Of a stretch of 51,232 nucleotides of DNA, positions 43,707-51,232 are shown in pieces (within the stretch, counting starts at the first letter, position 1; every line of letters starts with the position of its first letter). A program made the position numbers and the translations under genes. The notes beneath the pieces were generated by a model. The model saw only the letters and a list, made by a program, of their open reading frames with translations, was not told the origin of the DNA and did not search any database. The DNA comes from Candidatus Poribacteria bacterium (lineage in GTDB: Bacteria; Poribacteria; WGA-4E; WGA-3G), in the NCBI GenBank assembly GCA_012270795.1, contig JAAXHO010000169.1, forward strand, positions 1 to 51,232, written 5' to 3'.

Positions 43707-45278
43707 TCATTTATTGAAATTCAAATCTTTTGGCTCTACAGATATTTTTGCGTGAAAAGCGTTTATGTTTCCCTTACCGCTAAACCAAGTGCCTGTTGCA
43801 CCTAAATTAAAGACTCTACCCTCGTCAAAAGGATAGCATATTTTTCCTCTCTGCCCTGATGGGATATCCCATACGGATGTTAGTGCTTGGGTAGGAATAC
43901 CTTTTGTAGGTAATTCGGTATCGCCATCAAACAGATCAAATGACCCGCCAGATTTGGCACTCCCCATCCGAATATCGATCGTAAGTGTTCCACCATTTTC
44001 AAAAGCTGTGGCATCAATTGTAATGACATTATAATCTTGATCGCCGTATTTTGGTGCGCGAAGAATGTGTAAAACCTCTTGCTCAAAATTTTCTTCATTG
44101 AGGGTTACATTTGCTCCAGTCAATAGCGGATCCGATATATTTTCATCAAATCCAGGAAATTTTGCATCTAAGGAGTCGTTCAGAAATGTAAGGTAGGCAT
44201 CCTCTTGTGGAATATCCTTTTGCGAACAGTCATCAAAGAAATCATTAAGTGGAAGTTTTCCCATCACATCAAATTCTGGGGAAATCACTAAACAATCTAC
44301 TGGTGAACCTTCTGTCCATCCGTCCATGATGGCTTTTGCTAAGGGATCTGTAATGTTAAATGTTTTGTCTTCTCGTTCGCGTCTTTTAGCTATTGGCTCG
44401 CGTAAACTGGGAGTACGTCCTAATTCGGCATTGGTTACCCAAATATTGATAAAGTTTTCATTTAGGAATTCAATGATTTGGTTATCAGAGAGGACAACTG
44501 CCCTCAATTCTTTGCCGCTCCCTCAGCATGCCTCGTCGGCTAATGGACCATTTATTGAGATTACATGAATGAGCTTAACCTCTTGTTCAGCTATCTCTAC
44601 TGCTTGATCTGGAGGCACCCAGTTAATTTGTTCTGACTTGTAGAAACAGAGAATAAGTGCGTGTTTTGCTGCTTCTTGTGCAATTGACATGGTAAATTCT
44701 ACACCTTCAGGTTGTGTGCCTGCATAAAGTTCTATTTGGGGACAGAAACCGATGTCCGTACAGCCTATCGTATCCCATCCAACATCGAAATTCAGTGTCG
44801 TTTCAGGCACGTGCGTCTGAAAGCGGACGATTTTATCTTTGGTTCGGTCGATGACGAGATGACCAGCAAACTGAGACGGTGTGAACCAACCACCCTTTAG
44901 AGCAAATTCTGCATAAATGCGAAACACAATGTCGGCAAATTCACCATTGTAAGCGCGTAGACATGCCCACAGACCTTGTGAGTCTTCTGCATCCATTTCC
45001 AGGCGTGGATCGGGATGAAGTTGCCTTAGCAATGTGAGCACACCTTCTTTTTCAATCTCCCAACATTCACCCACCGAAACCGATTCTGATGGGAGAAATG
45101 CTTGAAAAACGGAGGTAGGATATTGCTTTTCCGGTTCAACGACATGCAGGTTCGCCAATTCGTCCCACTCCACGTGGAAGTTGTATTGTGTGTATTCAAT
45201 CGGTGCGATGAACCCTTTGACGTTGACTTCTGCGTCGCTGTTGAGATTAAGTGCGATTTTGTTTCCTAAAGTTTTCAT
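43707..45278 (-). CDS. Selenoprotein N-like protein, copy A (Sec at residue 252, in-frame TGA)
   Basis: One gene of 523 residues read through a TGA at 44523-44525 as selenocysteine. Residues 1-251 end in NGPLADEAC; then U252 and GSGKELRAVVLSDNQIIEFL continue in the same frame. This matches the animal SELENON site (DDQSCUGSGRTLRETVL, LNESFISTW). More SELENON-like segments are FTPSQFAGHLVIDR, VPETTLNFDVGWDTIG, DIGFCPQIEL before the Sec and SPVDCLVISPEFDVMGKL after it. About 130 residues at the C-terminus form a beta-rich extension (TAFENGGTLTIDIRMGSA, VFNLGATGTWFSGKG). No signal peptide, EF-hand or membrane helix is seen, unlike vertebrate SELENON. ATG 45278 lies 1 nt behind the stop of copy B, with GGAG inside that gene's end. 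A hairpin candidate follows the TGA. Confidence 0.88.
44490..44507 (-). promoter_or_regulatory. Candidate bacterial SECIS hairpin of copy A
   Basis: On the mRNA, 18 nt after the UGA, GAGG (44505-44502) can pair with CCUC (44493-44490) around the loop GCAGUUGU. A shifted register pairs GAGGG with CUCUC. Distance, short stem and a G at the loop start fit the loose bacterial SECIS pattern for SelB binding. The segment differs from that of copy B by one base only. Confidence 0.6.
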
Positions 45279-45279
45279 T

Positions 45280-46799
45280 TTAATTCTCCTCTACAGAAAT
45301 TTTTGCAAGGAATGCGTTAGTACACATTTCGCCTTCATCCCAATAGCCAGAAGCTCCTAACCTAAAACGTTGCCCTCGGTCAAAACGGTGTATCATCTGC
45401 AATGTATCATCGGGTTCCCCCATGTTCCAGTAAGCGCATCTTTTGGTTCTTCTTCATCTATGGAAAGTTCGCCATCCTCTTCAAATAGATAAAACTCGCC
45501 GTCACCACCAGCCCTACCGATTCTAATATCAATGGTGAGTGTTCCGCCGTTTTCAAAAGACGTGACATCAATCACGACAACAGTGTAATCTAAATAACCG
45601 ACAGTTGGTGTCCGAAAAACGTCCAGCACTTCCTCAACAGGATGCTCACGGGTAAGAACAATGTTTCCCAATCCGGGCTGTTTTCCTTTCAAGGAATCCT
45701 TGAGAAATAGGTGGTAATATTTTGCTGGAGAGGTATTATCCCTCGTGAGTTCATTGAACTGTTGTTTACCCATCAGTTCAAATTCGGGTGATATAACGAA
45801 GGAATCCATCGGCGAACCTTTTCTTGATCCGGTATTCCATCCCCTCATGATGGCTTGTGCCAAAGCGTGAGTTGTATCAAACGGCCTGCCTTCGCGCTCA
45901 CATCTTTTGGCAATCGGTTCCCGTAAACGACGGACACGTCCCAATTCAGAGTGGGGGACCCATGTGTTAATGAAATGTTCGTTCAAAAATTCAATAATTT
46001 CGTCTCTTGAGAGGACACCTGCCCTCAGACCTTTGCCACTCGCTCAGCAGGACTCATCGAAAAGCGGTCCATCTAATGTGACTACGTGGATCGGTTTCTG
46101 CTGTGCCGGTGCCATCTCCAAAGCCTCCTCCAGCGATACCCAGTTAATGTGCTGAACCTTATAGAAACACGATATCAGTGCGTGTTCGGCTTCTTCTTGT
46201 GTGATTGACGCGGTGAATTCGACATCGTGAGGTGGTGTACCTGTGCAGAGTTCCATTTGAGGACAATAGCCGATCTCGGATCCGATTGTATCCCAATAAG
46301 CATCAAAATTCAGTGTACCATTAGGCACCTGCATCTGAAAGAATATGATTTTTTCTTTGATTCGGTCAATAACGAGATGGCCAGCAAACTGGGAAGGTGT
46401 GAACCTCCCACCCTCTATGACAAATTCCGCATGGATGCGAAAGGTGATGTCCACGACTTCATTGCTGCAAGCACGCAGACATGCCCACAAGCCATACGAA
46501 TCTCCGTTATTGATGTCCAAATCCAATCTCGGTTTCGAATTAAGTTGTCTCAGTAATCCCAGAACACCCGCCTCAATTTGCCAGCAATCACCCACCGAAA
46601 CCGGTTCCGATGGAAGAAATGCCTGAAAAATGGATGCGGCATGTTGCTTCTCTGGTTCAGCGACTCGCAAATTTGCCAATGCATCCCACTCTATATGGAA
46701 GTTGTATTGCGTGTATTCAATCGGTGCGATGCAGCCTGTGACAGACACTTCTGCATCACCGTCAAGATTAAGTGTGACTTTATCAGATAAAGTCCTCAA
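45280..46799 (-). CDS. Selenoprotein N-like protein, copy B (Sec at residue 252, in-frame TGA; one frame break near the 3' end)
   Basis: A paralogue of copy A with the same geometry: 251 residues ending in DGPLFDESC, TGA at 46044-46046 read as U252, then ASGKGLRAGVLSRDEIIEFL and FINTWVPHSELGR. FTPSQFAGHLVIDR, NFDAYWDTIGSEIGYCPQMEL and SPMDSFVISPEFELMGK align with copy A and SELENON. The present frame stops early at 45393 (GNPMIHCR). One G added to the run at 45417-45421 restores EPDDTLQMIHRFDRGQRFRL, GASGYW and a terminal KISVEEN, matching the end of copy A, with TAA at 45280-45282. Corrected length is 506. The start is TTG 46799 with GGAG 7 nt upstream. The conserved TGA in both copies argues for recoding, not decay. 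Confidence 0.85.
46008..46027 (-). promoter_or_regulatory. Candidate bacterial SECIS hairpin of copy B
   Basis: GAGG (46026-46023) pairs with CCUC (46014-46011) around GCAGGUGU, starting 18 nt after the UGA. Alternatively UGAGGG pairs with CUCUCA as a 6-bp stem with an 8-nt loop. The apical GGU resembles known bacterial SECIS loops. Position and sequence are shared with copy A. Confidence 0.62.
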
Positions 46800-46800
46800 A

Positions 46801-46824
46801 TTAATTCTCCACTATAGAAATTTT
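46801..46824 (-). repeat. Remnant of a third selenoprotein-N-like gene 3' end
   Basis: Directly in front of copy B, the minus strand reads KISIVEN-stop. The 25 bp from 46801 match the tail of copy B (KISVEEN-stop at 45280) in 23 positions. It brings with it the GGAG that serves as the RBS of copy B. It marks the junction of a tandem duplication or of a lost further copy. Confidence 0.6.
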
Positions 46825-46920
46825 TTATTCATCTATACACATTTTCGGATGCAGTTTTGCGAATTATTGTGGAGAAGTAAAACAGGTTCTAAAGATAGAC
46901 ACTGATTAAAACTGACATAA

Positions 46921-47616
46921 CTATGCTAATTCAAGGACGATAGCAAATAATTCCGAGATTTCACCAATAACGATGCCTTGCCAGTTTTCAACGTCTGGTC
47001 TATGTTTGTCGTAGACATCAGTTAAATCAACACGTTTCAAAATTGGTTGCATTCCGACTGAGGCAGCACCTGTCAATTCTTCGCTACTGCCATCACCGAC
47101 ATAGACGCATTCCTCTGGTTTGACTTTCAATCGTTCACAGGCTATCTCGTAAATGCGGGGCGCAGGTTTTTTGATCCGTTCCTCACAGGAAAAGACAGAG
47201 GCATCAATGTATTGTGCTAATTCGGATTGGGGGAAAAGCATTGGAACAGAGGAGTTACAGTTCGTGATAAGTCCAAGAAGCAACCCGCCACGCTTAAGGC
47301 GATCTAAACCATCTAACACCTCAGGTTCGGGAATTAGGGAAGTCTTTGTAAAATCGTTTCCCAGAGCAACTATCTTCTCAATTTGAGTTCTATCTACTTT
47401 AATATTTAAACGACGACCTATCTCTGCTATGTTCTGTTCAACAGTAAGATTTCCTAAAGATCTGTCCTTAATTGTTTCTGCCTTTATCTGCCAGAATTTT
47501 GTGTATGGCGCATCAAGGACTTTTGCCATCTGAACTTGGACATGGTCATACGCTTTACGACTAAAATTTCCTACCAATGTACCGTACAGGTCAAATATGA
47601 TGGCTTTGTATGACAT
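46921..47616 (-). CDS. HAD superfamily hydrolase
   Basis: A 231-residue phosphatase-like protein. Motif I is FDLYGTLVG (near residue 9), motif II is LITNCNSS, the motif III lysine is in ERIKKPAPRIYEIA, and motif IV is YVGDGSSEE. In motif I the usual D-x-D is D-L-Y, so the second Asp, which acts as acid/base in phosphatases, is replaced by Tyr. This is common in haloacid dehalogenase-type members. It starts 2 nt behind leuD and so belongs to the leucine operon. Its substrate is unknown. Confidence 0.9.
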   Translation of the reverse strand: MSYKAIIFDLYGTLVGNFSRKAYDHVQVQMAKVLDAPYTKFWQIKAETIKDRSLGNLTVEQNIAEIGRRLNIKVDRTQIEKIVALGNDFTKTSLIPEPEVLDGLDRLKRGGLLLGLITNCNSSVPMLFPQSELAQYIDASVFSCEERIKKPAPRIYEIACERLKVKPEECVYVGDGSSEELTGAASVGMQPILKRVDLTDVYDKHRPDVENWQGIVIGEISELFAIVLELA

Positions 47617-47618
47617 TT

Positions 47619-48206
47619 TTAAGCGGTCCTGTTTTCATACGCAGCAATGTCCGTTTCATACTGCAAAGTCCAACCAATCTCATCAAGTCCATTTAGCAGA
47701 CAGTACTTCTCAAAGTCACCGATTTCATAGGTGTGTGCGGTTCCATCAGGACAAATAACTGATTGCTCCTCTAAATCTACCATTAACCGATACCCTTCGG
47801 TGTCGTGTGCTTCTTGACTAAGCGATGCGATAACGTCAGCAGGCAAGGCGATAGGCAGGATGCCGTTTTTATAACAATTATTGCGGAAGATATCAGCAAA
47901 CGATGGGGCAAGAATCGCTTTAAAACCATACTGCTGCAATGCCCATGGGGCATGTTCGCGAGAGCTGCCACAACCGAAGTTTGCACCTGCAATTAGGATA
48001 CTCGCGCCTGCATAGCGTGGGTGATTCAGCACAAATTCTGGGTTCGGGTCGCCATTTTCAAGGTAACGCCAATCGTAAAATAAAAATTCACCGAAGCCTG
48101 TCCGCTCAATCCGTTTCAGGAATTGTTTTGGGATAATCTGGTCGGTGTCAACGTTAATTCGGTCAAGTGGGACAACAAGTCCAACGTGTTCTTTGAATGC
48201 TTCCAT
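47619..48206 (-). CDS. leuD: 3-isopropylmalate dehydratase small subunit
   Basis: The 195-residue small subunit of isopropylmalate isomerase in leucine biosynthesis. Family segments are [42 protein letters not shown] and [20 protein letters not shown]. Length is normal. GAGG precedes the ATG. It follows leuC by 14 nt and is followed by the HAD gene after 2 nt. Confidence 0.96.
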   Translation of the reverse strand: MEAFKEHVGLVVPLDRINVDTDQIIPKQFLKRIERTGFGEFLFYDWRYLENGDPNPEFVLNHPRYAGASILIAGANFGCGSSREHAPWALQQYGFKAILAPSFADIFRNNCYKNGILPIALPADVIASLSQEAHDTEGYRLMVDLEEQSVICPDGTAHTYEIGDFEKYCLLNGLDEIGWTLQYETDIAAYENRTA

Positions 48207-48220
48207 TTTTGTTTCCTCAA

Positions 48221-49627
48221 TTAAGGTGAAAATTCTCGAATATCCACGAAATGTCCCGTGACTGCGGTTGCAGCAGCCATCTGTGGACTGACAAGATGTG
48301 TGCGTCCACCTTTACCCTGTCTGCCTTCAAAATTCCGGTTTGATGTGCTTGCACAACGTTGCCCTGGCATCAGGATATCAGGGTTCATACCGAGACACAT
48401 ACTACAACCTGCTTCGCGCCATTCAAAACCAGCAGAGCGGAATATATCGTCAAGTCCCTCTGCTTCCGCTTGCCGTTTGACCGCTTGCGAACCGGGGACA
48501 ACCATTGCGTTGACGGTATCTGCGACTTTTCTGCCTTTCACAACCTCGGCTGCAGCGCGTAAATCACTGATACGGGAGTTCGTGCAACTGCCGATGAAAA
48601 CCCTATCCACAGCAATATCCGTCATTGGCGTACCGGGTTGGAGGTCCATATATTCCAAGGCATGTTCTGCGGCACGTTTTTCGTCGGTTGTGTCCATGTC
48701 CACTGGATTTGGCACGCGTCCTGTTACATCGGTCACCATACCAGGATTTGTGCCCCATGTCACCTGTGGTGCTATATCCGCTGCGTCAAGTGTTAGCGTG
48801 CGATCATAATTCGCTCCCTCATCAGTCGGGAGTTGTTTCCAACGTTCAACTGCTGCATCAAAATCTTCACCCTTCGGAGCGAAACGTTTGCCAGCGAGGT
48901 ATTGGTATGTTTTGTCGTCAGGGGCGATCATACCTGCGCGTGCCCCCGCTTCAATAGACATATTACAAACCGTCATCCGTTCTTCAATGCTAAGGGATCG
49001 GATCGTGGAACCTGTATATTCAACCACAGCACCGTTGCCGCCATCTATGCCGATATGTCCGATAATAGAGAGGATAATGTCTTTCGCAGTTACGCCGTAA
49101 GGCAGTGTGCCATCAACCCGTATCTCAAAGGTTTCCGACTTGTGTTGCAAGAGGCACTGGGTGGCAAGGACATGCTCAATCTCACTTGTGCCGATGCCGA
49201 ATGCCAGCGCACCGAGCGCACCGTGTGTTGAGGTGTGGCTATCCCCACACACAATCGTCTTTCCGGGCTGGGTGATGCCCAGTTCTGGTCCGATGACGTG
49301 GACAATGCCCTGCTCAGGACTGTTGATGTCGTAGAGTGGAATATCAAACTCAGCGCAATTTTGTGCAAGTGTTTCCATCTGTTTCGCTGCGATCAGGTCT
49401 TTGATCGGCAGACTTCTATCCGTTGTCGGCACGTTGTGATCCATTGTAGCGAATGTGAGTTCGGGACGGCGCACCTTTCGGTTGTTGAGCCTTAGTCCCT
49501 CAAATGCTTGTGGGGATGTCACTTCGTGCACAAGGTGTGTGTCAATATAGAGAATCGGCACCTCATCTGCGGAGGCGCGTACGAGATGCGTCTCCCATAT
49601 TTTTTCGTACATTGTTTGTGTTTTCAT
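48221..49627 (-). CDS. leuC: 3-isopropylmalate dehydratase large subunit
   Basis: The 468-residue large subunit with the aconitase-type [4Fe-4S] cluster. Ligand motifs are [10 protein letters not shown] and [37 protein letters not shown] and [19 protein letters not shown] complete the signature. Together with leuD it isomerises 2-isopropylmalate to 3-isopropylmalate. AAGGAACAG precedes the ATG. It is the first gene of leuC-leuD-HAD. Immediately upstream is a truncated gene fragment, so the original leader may have been replaced. Confidence 0.97.
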   Translation of the reverse strand: MKTQTMYEKIWETHLVRASADEVPILYIDTHLVHEVTSPQAFEGLRLNNRKVRRPELTFATMDHNVPTTDRSLPIKDLIAAKQMETLAQNCAEFDIPLYDINSPEQGIVHVIGPELGITQPGKTIVCGDSHTSTHGALGALAFGIGTSEIEHVLATQCLLQHKSETFEIRVDGTLPYGVTAKDIILSIIGHIGIDGGNGAVVEYTGSTIRSLSIEERMTVCNMSIEAGARAGMIAPDDKTYQYLAGKRFAPKGEDFDAAVERWKQLPTDEGANYDRTLTLDAADIAPQVTWGTNPGMVTDVTGRVPNPVDMDTTDEKRAAEHALEYMDLQPGTPMTDIAVDRVFIGSCTNSRISDLRAAAEVVKGRKVADTVNAMVVPGSQAVKRQAEAEGLDDIFRSAGFEWREAGCSMCLGMNPDILMPGQRCASTSNRNFEGRQGKGGRTHLVSPQMAAATAVTGHFVDIREFSP

Positions 49628-49639
49628 GTTTTTCTGTTC

Positions 49640-49805
49640 CTTCTAACTCGTAATGTTTATGATAAATACGACGCGCAAATTTCCCCTGACAACGGACAAT
49701 TTCAAACCCTTTTGCTTCTAAATAGGGATAAACATGCCGATTTCGATAATTGTAGGAGGCTTTTGTGATCTGATCGTAACTGGAATCAATAGCAAGGATT
49801 TTCAA
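49640..49805 (-). pseudogene. Truncated gene fragment upstream of leuC
   Basis: The frame starting at TTG 49805 reads like a genuine protein start, MKILAIDSSYDQITKASYNY, then VYPYLEAKGFEIVRCQGKFARRIY. It breaks off at about 49655 and runs into the leuC leader. The rest of the gene is missing. The complete family is not recognised. Probably a deletion remnant. Confidence 0.55.
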
Positions 49806-49850
49806 GTCAATGTGTCGTTTTTAGCGGGATGGCGTTCTCATTTTTTGGTG

Positions 49851-49955
49851 TTATAACTCTTTTTCACTTGCACGTTCGATCAAACGTTCAATCATTCGCT
49901 GCTCGACCTCAATTAAAGTGCATCCTAATGAAATTTTACGTTCAACTTTGGTAAT
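49851..49955 (-). pseudogene. Short gene-end remnant
   Basis: The minus strand encodes TKVERKISLGCTLIEVEQRM, IERLIERASEKEL and a stop. There is no start; the upstream side abuts the palindromes at 49957-50007. The helix-like pattern recalls the DNA-binding end of response regulators, but this is a weak guess. Confidence 0.3.
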
Positions 49956-49956
49956 C

Positions 49957-50007
49957 GTAGGGGCGAGGTTCCTCGTCCCGTAGGGTTGGGAAACCCAACC
50001 CTACGGG
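49957..50007. repeat. Double palindrome GGGGCGAGGTTCCTCG / CCCGTAGGGTTGGG
   Basis: Perfect 14-bp arms at 49977-49990 and 49994-50007 (CCCGTAGGGTTGGG and complement, AAA loop) are preceded by a smaller imperfect hairpin GGGCGAGG/CCTCGTCC (49961-49978). GC-rich in AT-rich surroundings. It lies just behind the Rpn-like gene and may terminate it. Confidence 0.75.
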
Positions 50008-50035
50008 ACACATTCCCGATTTTAATTGTCAAATT

Positions 50036-50615
50036 TCATTTTGACTTTATGGAGGAACGTATATCAATTTCCTCTAAACTTTTCGCAGACATAGCTTGCT
50101 CTAATAGCGTGTCAAGGAGCGATAGGTTATGGATATTGCTGATTTCACGTGAGAGGGTACTGGCACGTTCTGAAATCGGAACTCCAGGAGTTTGAGGACC
50201 GCGTCCTGTTTACCTTCTGCTCTGCCCTCTGTTTTGCCTTGTTCAATGCCTTCTGCTTTGCCTTGTTCAATGAGAAATTCGGCTGTTGTCTGTGCCATCG
50301 CTTCTAACTCCTTATGGTCTTGAATATGTTCTCTGATAATATCTACTAACATATCGCGCTCGTTAAGAGGACGCCGATGGATTATCAACTGCACAAAATA
50401 CCGGAGGGCCTCCGAAACTTGCGGGGCGAAATCCTCGTCTGCTAACGCTAAATGCGACACGGCATCCGATATGTGACCCTGTTGAAGTCAAGAAACACCT
50501 CTATGTCGGGTGCAATGATTTGCACTAACCCGCGGACATATTCCCCATCTTGAAGCATACGTCTTAGACTACGGTCAGGGAAATGTTCTATCTGCGCATC
50601 TTGTTTCTTTTGCAT
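50036..50615 (-). pseudogene. Rpn/PD-(D/E)XK transposase-like protein fragment set, two frame breaks
   Basis: Three overlapping frames make one protein of about 193 residues. Frame 1 (from ATG 50615) reads MQKKQDAQIEHFPDRSLRRM and LVQIIAPDIEVFLDFNRVTY. Frame 2 reads DAVSHLALADEDFAPQVSEA, LRYFVQLIIHRRPLNERDML and a repetitive EQGKAEGIEQGKTEGRAEGK. Frame 3 ends ISERASTLSREISNIHNL, LDTLLEQAMSAKSLEEIDI. One base added near 50466 (giving TYRDAVSHL) and one near 50177 restores it. The EGK-rich linker and the C-terminal helices are typical of Rpn-type proteins, but the N-terminal nuclease core is short, so the gene may be 5'-truncated as well. Confidence 0.6.
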
Positions 50616-50702
50616 AGATGTCTATACTTTACAATAGTGGAAGAAAAACCGTTTTGCATAGTGTAACATAGAAATGCCGAAAAATCAACGCAGAAACGTT
50701 TC

Positions 50703-50902
50703 ATGGGTTTGTAAAGTTTTTGGCATGAATTATGAGTAAAGTTATTTTCACTTGTCTGAACCAGGATTTTCAGGATTTACAGATTACCAGGATTACCTTA
50801 TCAAGGCTTTTTGATGCGGATTGATGTCAACTTTGGGAATAAAACCTGTTGAGGTAAATCCTGAAAATCCTGAAAATCCTGAAAATCCTGGTTCAGACAG
50901 AA
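50703..50902. repeat. Second copy of the AATCCTGAAAATCCTG palindromic repeat
   Basis: It has the same orientation and core as the copy at 14828-15057: TGTAAAGTTTTTGGCATGAA on the left, CTGAACCAGGATTTTCAGG, then GCTTTTTGATGCGGATTGAT, and CCTGAAAATCCTGGTTCAG on the right. The right arm contains extra tandem AATCCTGAA units (three in a row). The gap 50616-51232 holds no gene. Confidence 0.85.
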
Positions 50903-51007
50903 TCACGGAAGGCGCAGAGGGTACTTTCCACGATTCCGAACCCAAATCCGATCTATCAGCCGATAACCCACTGCTGAAAGCCATTGGATATATATTGGAA
51001 ATCCCAA

Positions 51008-51232
51008 TAAACAGACACACAAAAAACTACAAAATACATTAAAAATCACTTATAATATATACGAATAATCACACAACAAGAACGCTATGCAAAACCAAAA
51101 AGCAACACAAAAAACACAAACAAAAAAACCGTACCAAAATTCGACAAAAATTGCACCAAAAAAATACTAAAAAAACTCCCATGAAGCTTTATGAAAACTG
51201 GACGCATAACGAATTAACAAAACCGTACCGTA
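51008..51232 (+). repeat. Copy of the G-poor AAAACCGTACC repeat, cut by the window end
   Basis: G-poor sequence with AAAACCGTACC words near 51126 and 51220, and ACTGGACGCATAACGAATTA, matching 12575-12828. The window ends in what would be the terminal hairpin. Confidence 0.65.

Noticed and set aside
44523-44525. TGA as a normal stop giving two separate genes (43707-44507 and 44523-45278)
   Set aside because: The same TGA sits at the same codon in both paralogues (also 46044-46046), the frame is open and homologous on both sides, and the position equals the Sec of selenoprotein N. The TTG codons that would start the downstream halves have no RBS and lie inside the conserved motif.
48258-49495. 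Plus-strand frames opposite leuC
   Set aside because: leuC is unmistakable with all cluster motifs; the plus-strand frames are shadows.

Overview
The window (51,232 bp, roughly 40% GC by eye) looks like a chromosomal contig of an uncultivated bacterium. The mix of phytanoyl-CoA dioxygenase, ThuA, LDH2-type dehydrogenase, MR/MLE enolase, ornithine-cyclodeaminase-like, sialate O-acetylesterase, Uma2, very large TPR proteins and intergenic palindromes fits Candidatus Poribacteria best. This is an inference from gene content; no rRNA or tRNA was seen.

Layout. 1-2.8 kb (minus): a lipoprotein, an LDH2-family oxidoreductase and a PhyH-type dioxygenase. 2.9-3.5 kb: nested repeats. 3.6-6.3 kb (plus): iron(III) binding protein and two-domain permease, without an ATPase. 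6.3-6.9 kb: palindromes. 6.9-10.1 kb: DUF4956 membrane protein and a CotH/EF-hand/lamin-tail protein. 10.2-12.5 kb: ECF sigma, zinc-binding anti-sigma and RseB/LolA-like protein. 12.9-16.6 kb: dienelactone hydrolase, ThuA (minus) and a possible polysaccharide-deacetylase-like protein. 16.9-23.0 kb: threonine synthase, Uma2, RecD2 helicase, sialate O-acetylesterase. 23.1-32.1 kb (minus): one enormous TPR coding region broken into three frames. 32.3-36.1 kb (minus): hypothetical protein, endonuclease III-like, BioB, PyrK. 36.4 kb: a lipoprotein (plus). 37.3-39.4 kb (minus): enolase-superfamily enzyme and OCD-like reductase, probably hydroxyproline catabolism. 39.5-42.7 kb (minus): a four-gene restriction-modification locus. 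42.8-46.8 kb (minus): AIM24-like protein and two tandem selenoprotein N homologues. 46.9-49.6 kb (minus): leuC-leuD-HAD. 49.6-51.2 kb: gene fragments, a broken Rpn-like gene and repeats.

The main discovery is at 43.7-46.8 kb. Four apparent open frames are really two genes, each with an in-frame TGA directly after a cysteine (DEAC-U-GSGK and DESC-U-ASGK). The surrounding sequence matches the Sec site of animal selenoprotein N (SCUGSGR, then a conserved LNE-F-I--W stretch). Both genes carry a hairpin-forming segment about 20 nt after the TGA that is almost identical at nucleotide level, as expected of a bacterial SECIS element. Both also have a C-terminal beta-rich extension that, as I recall it, animal SELENON lacks.

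Second theme: at least six minus-strand frame breaks are each repaired by one extra base, which could always be a G in the coding strand. They affect the TPR gene twice, one restriction enzyme, one selenoprotein and the Rpn-like gene twice. This may be systematic base loss in sequencing or assembly rather than true gene decay; raw reads would decide.
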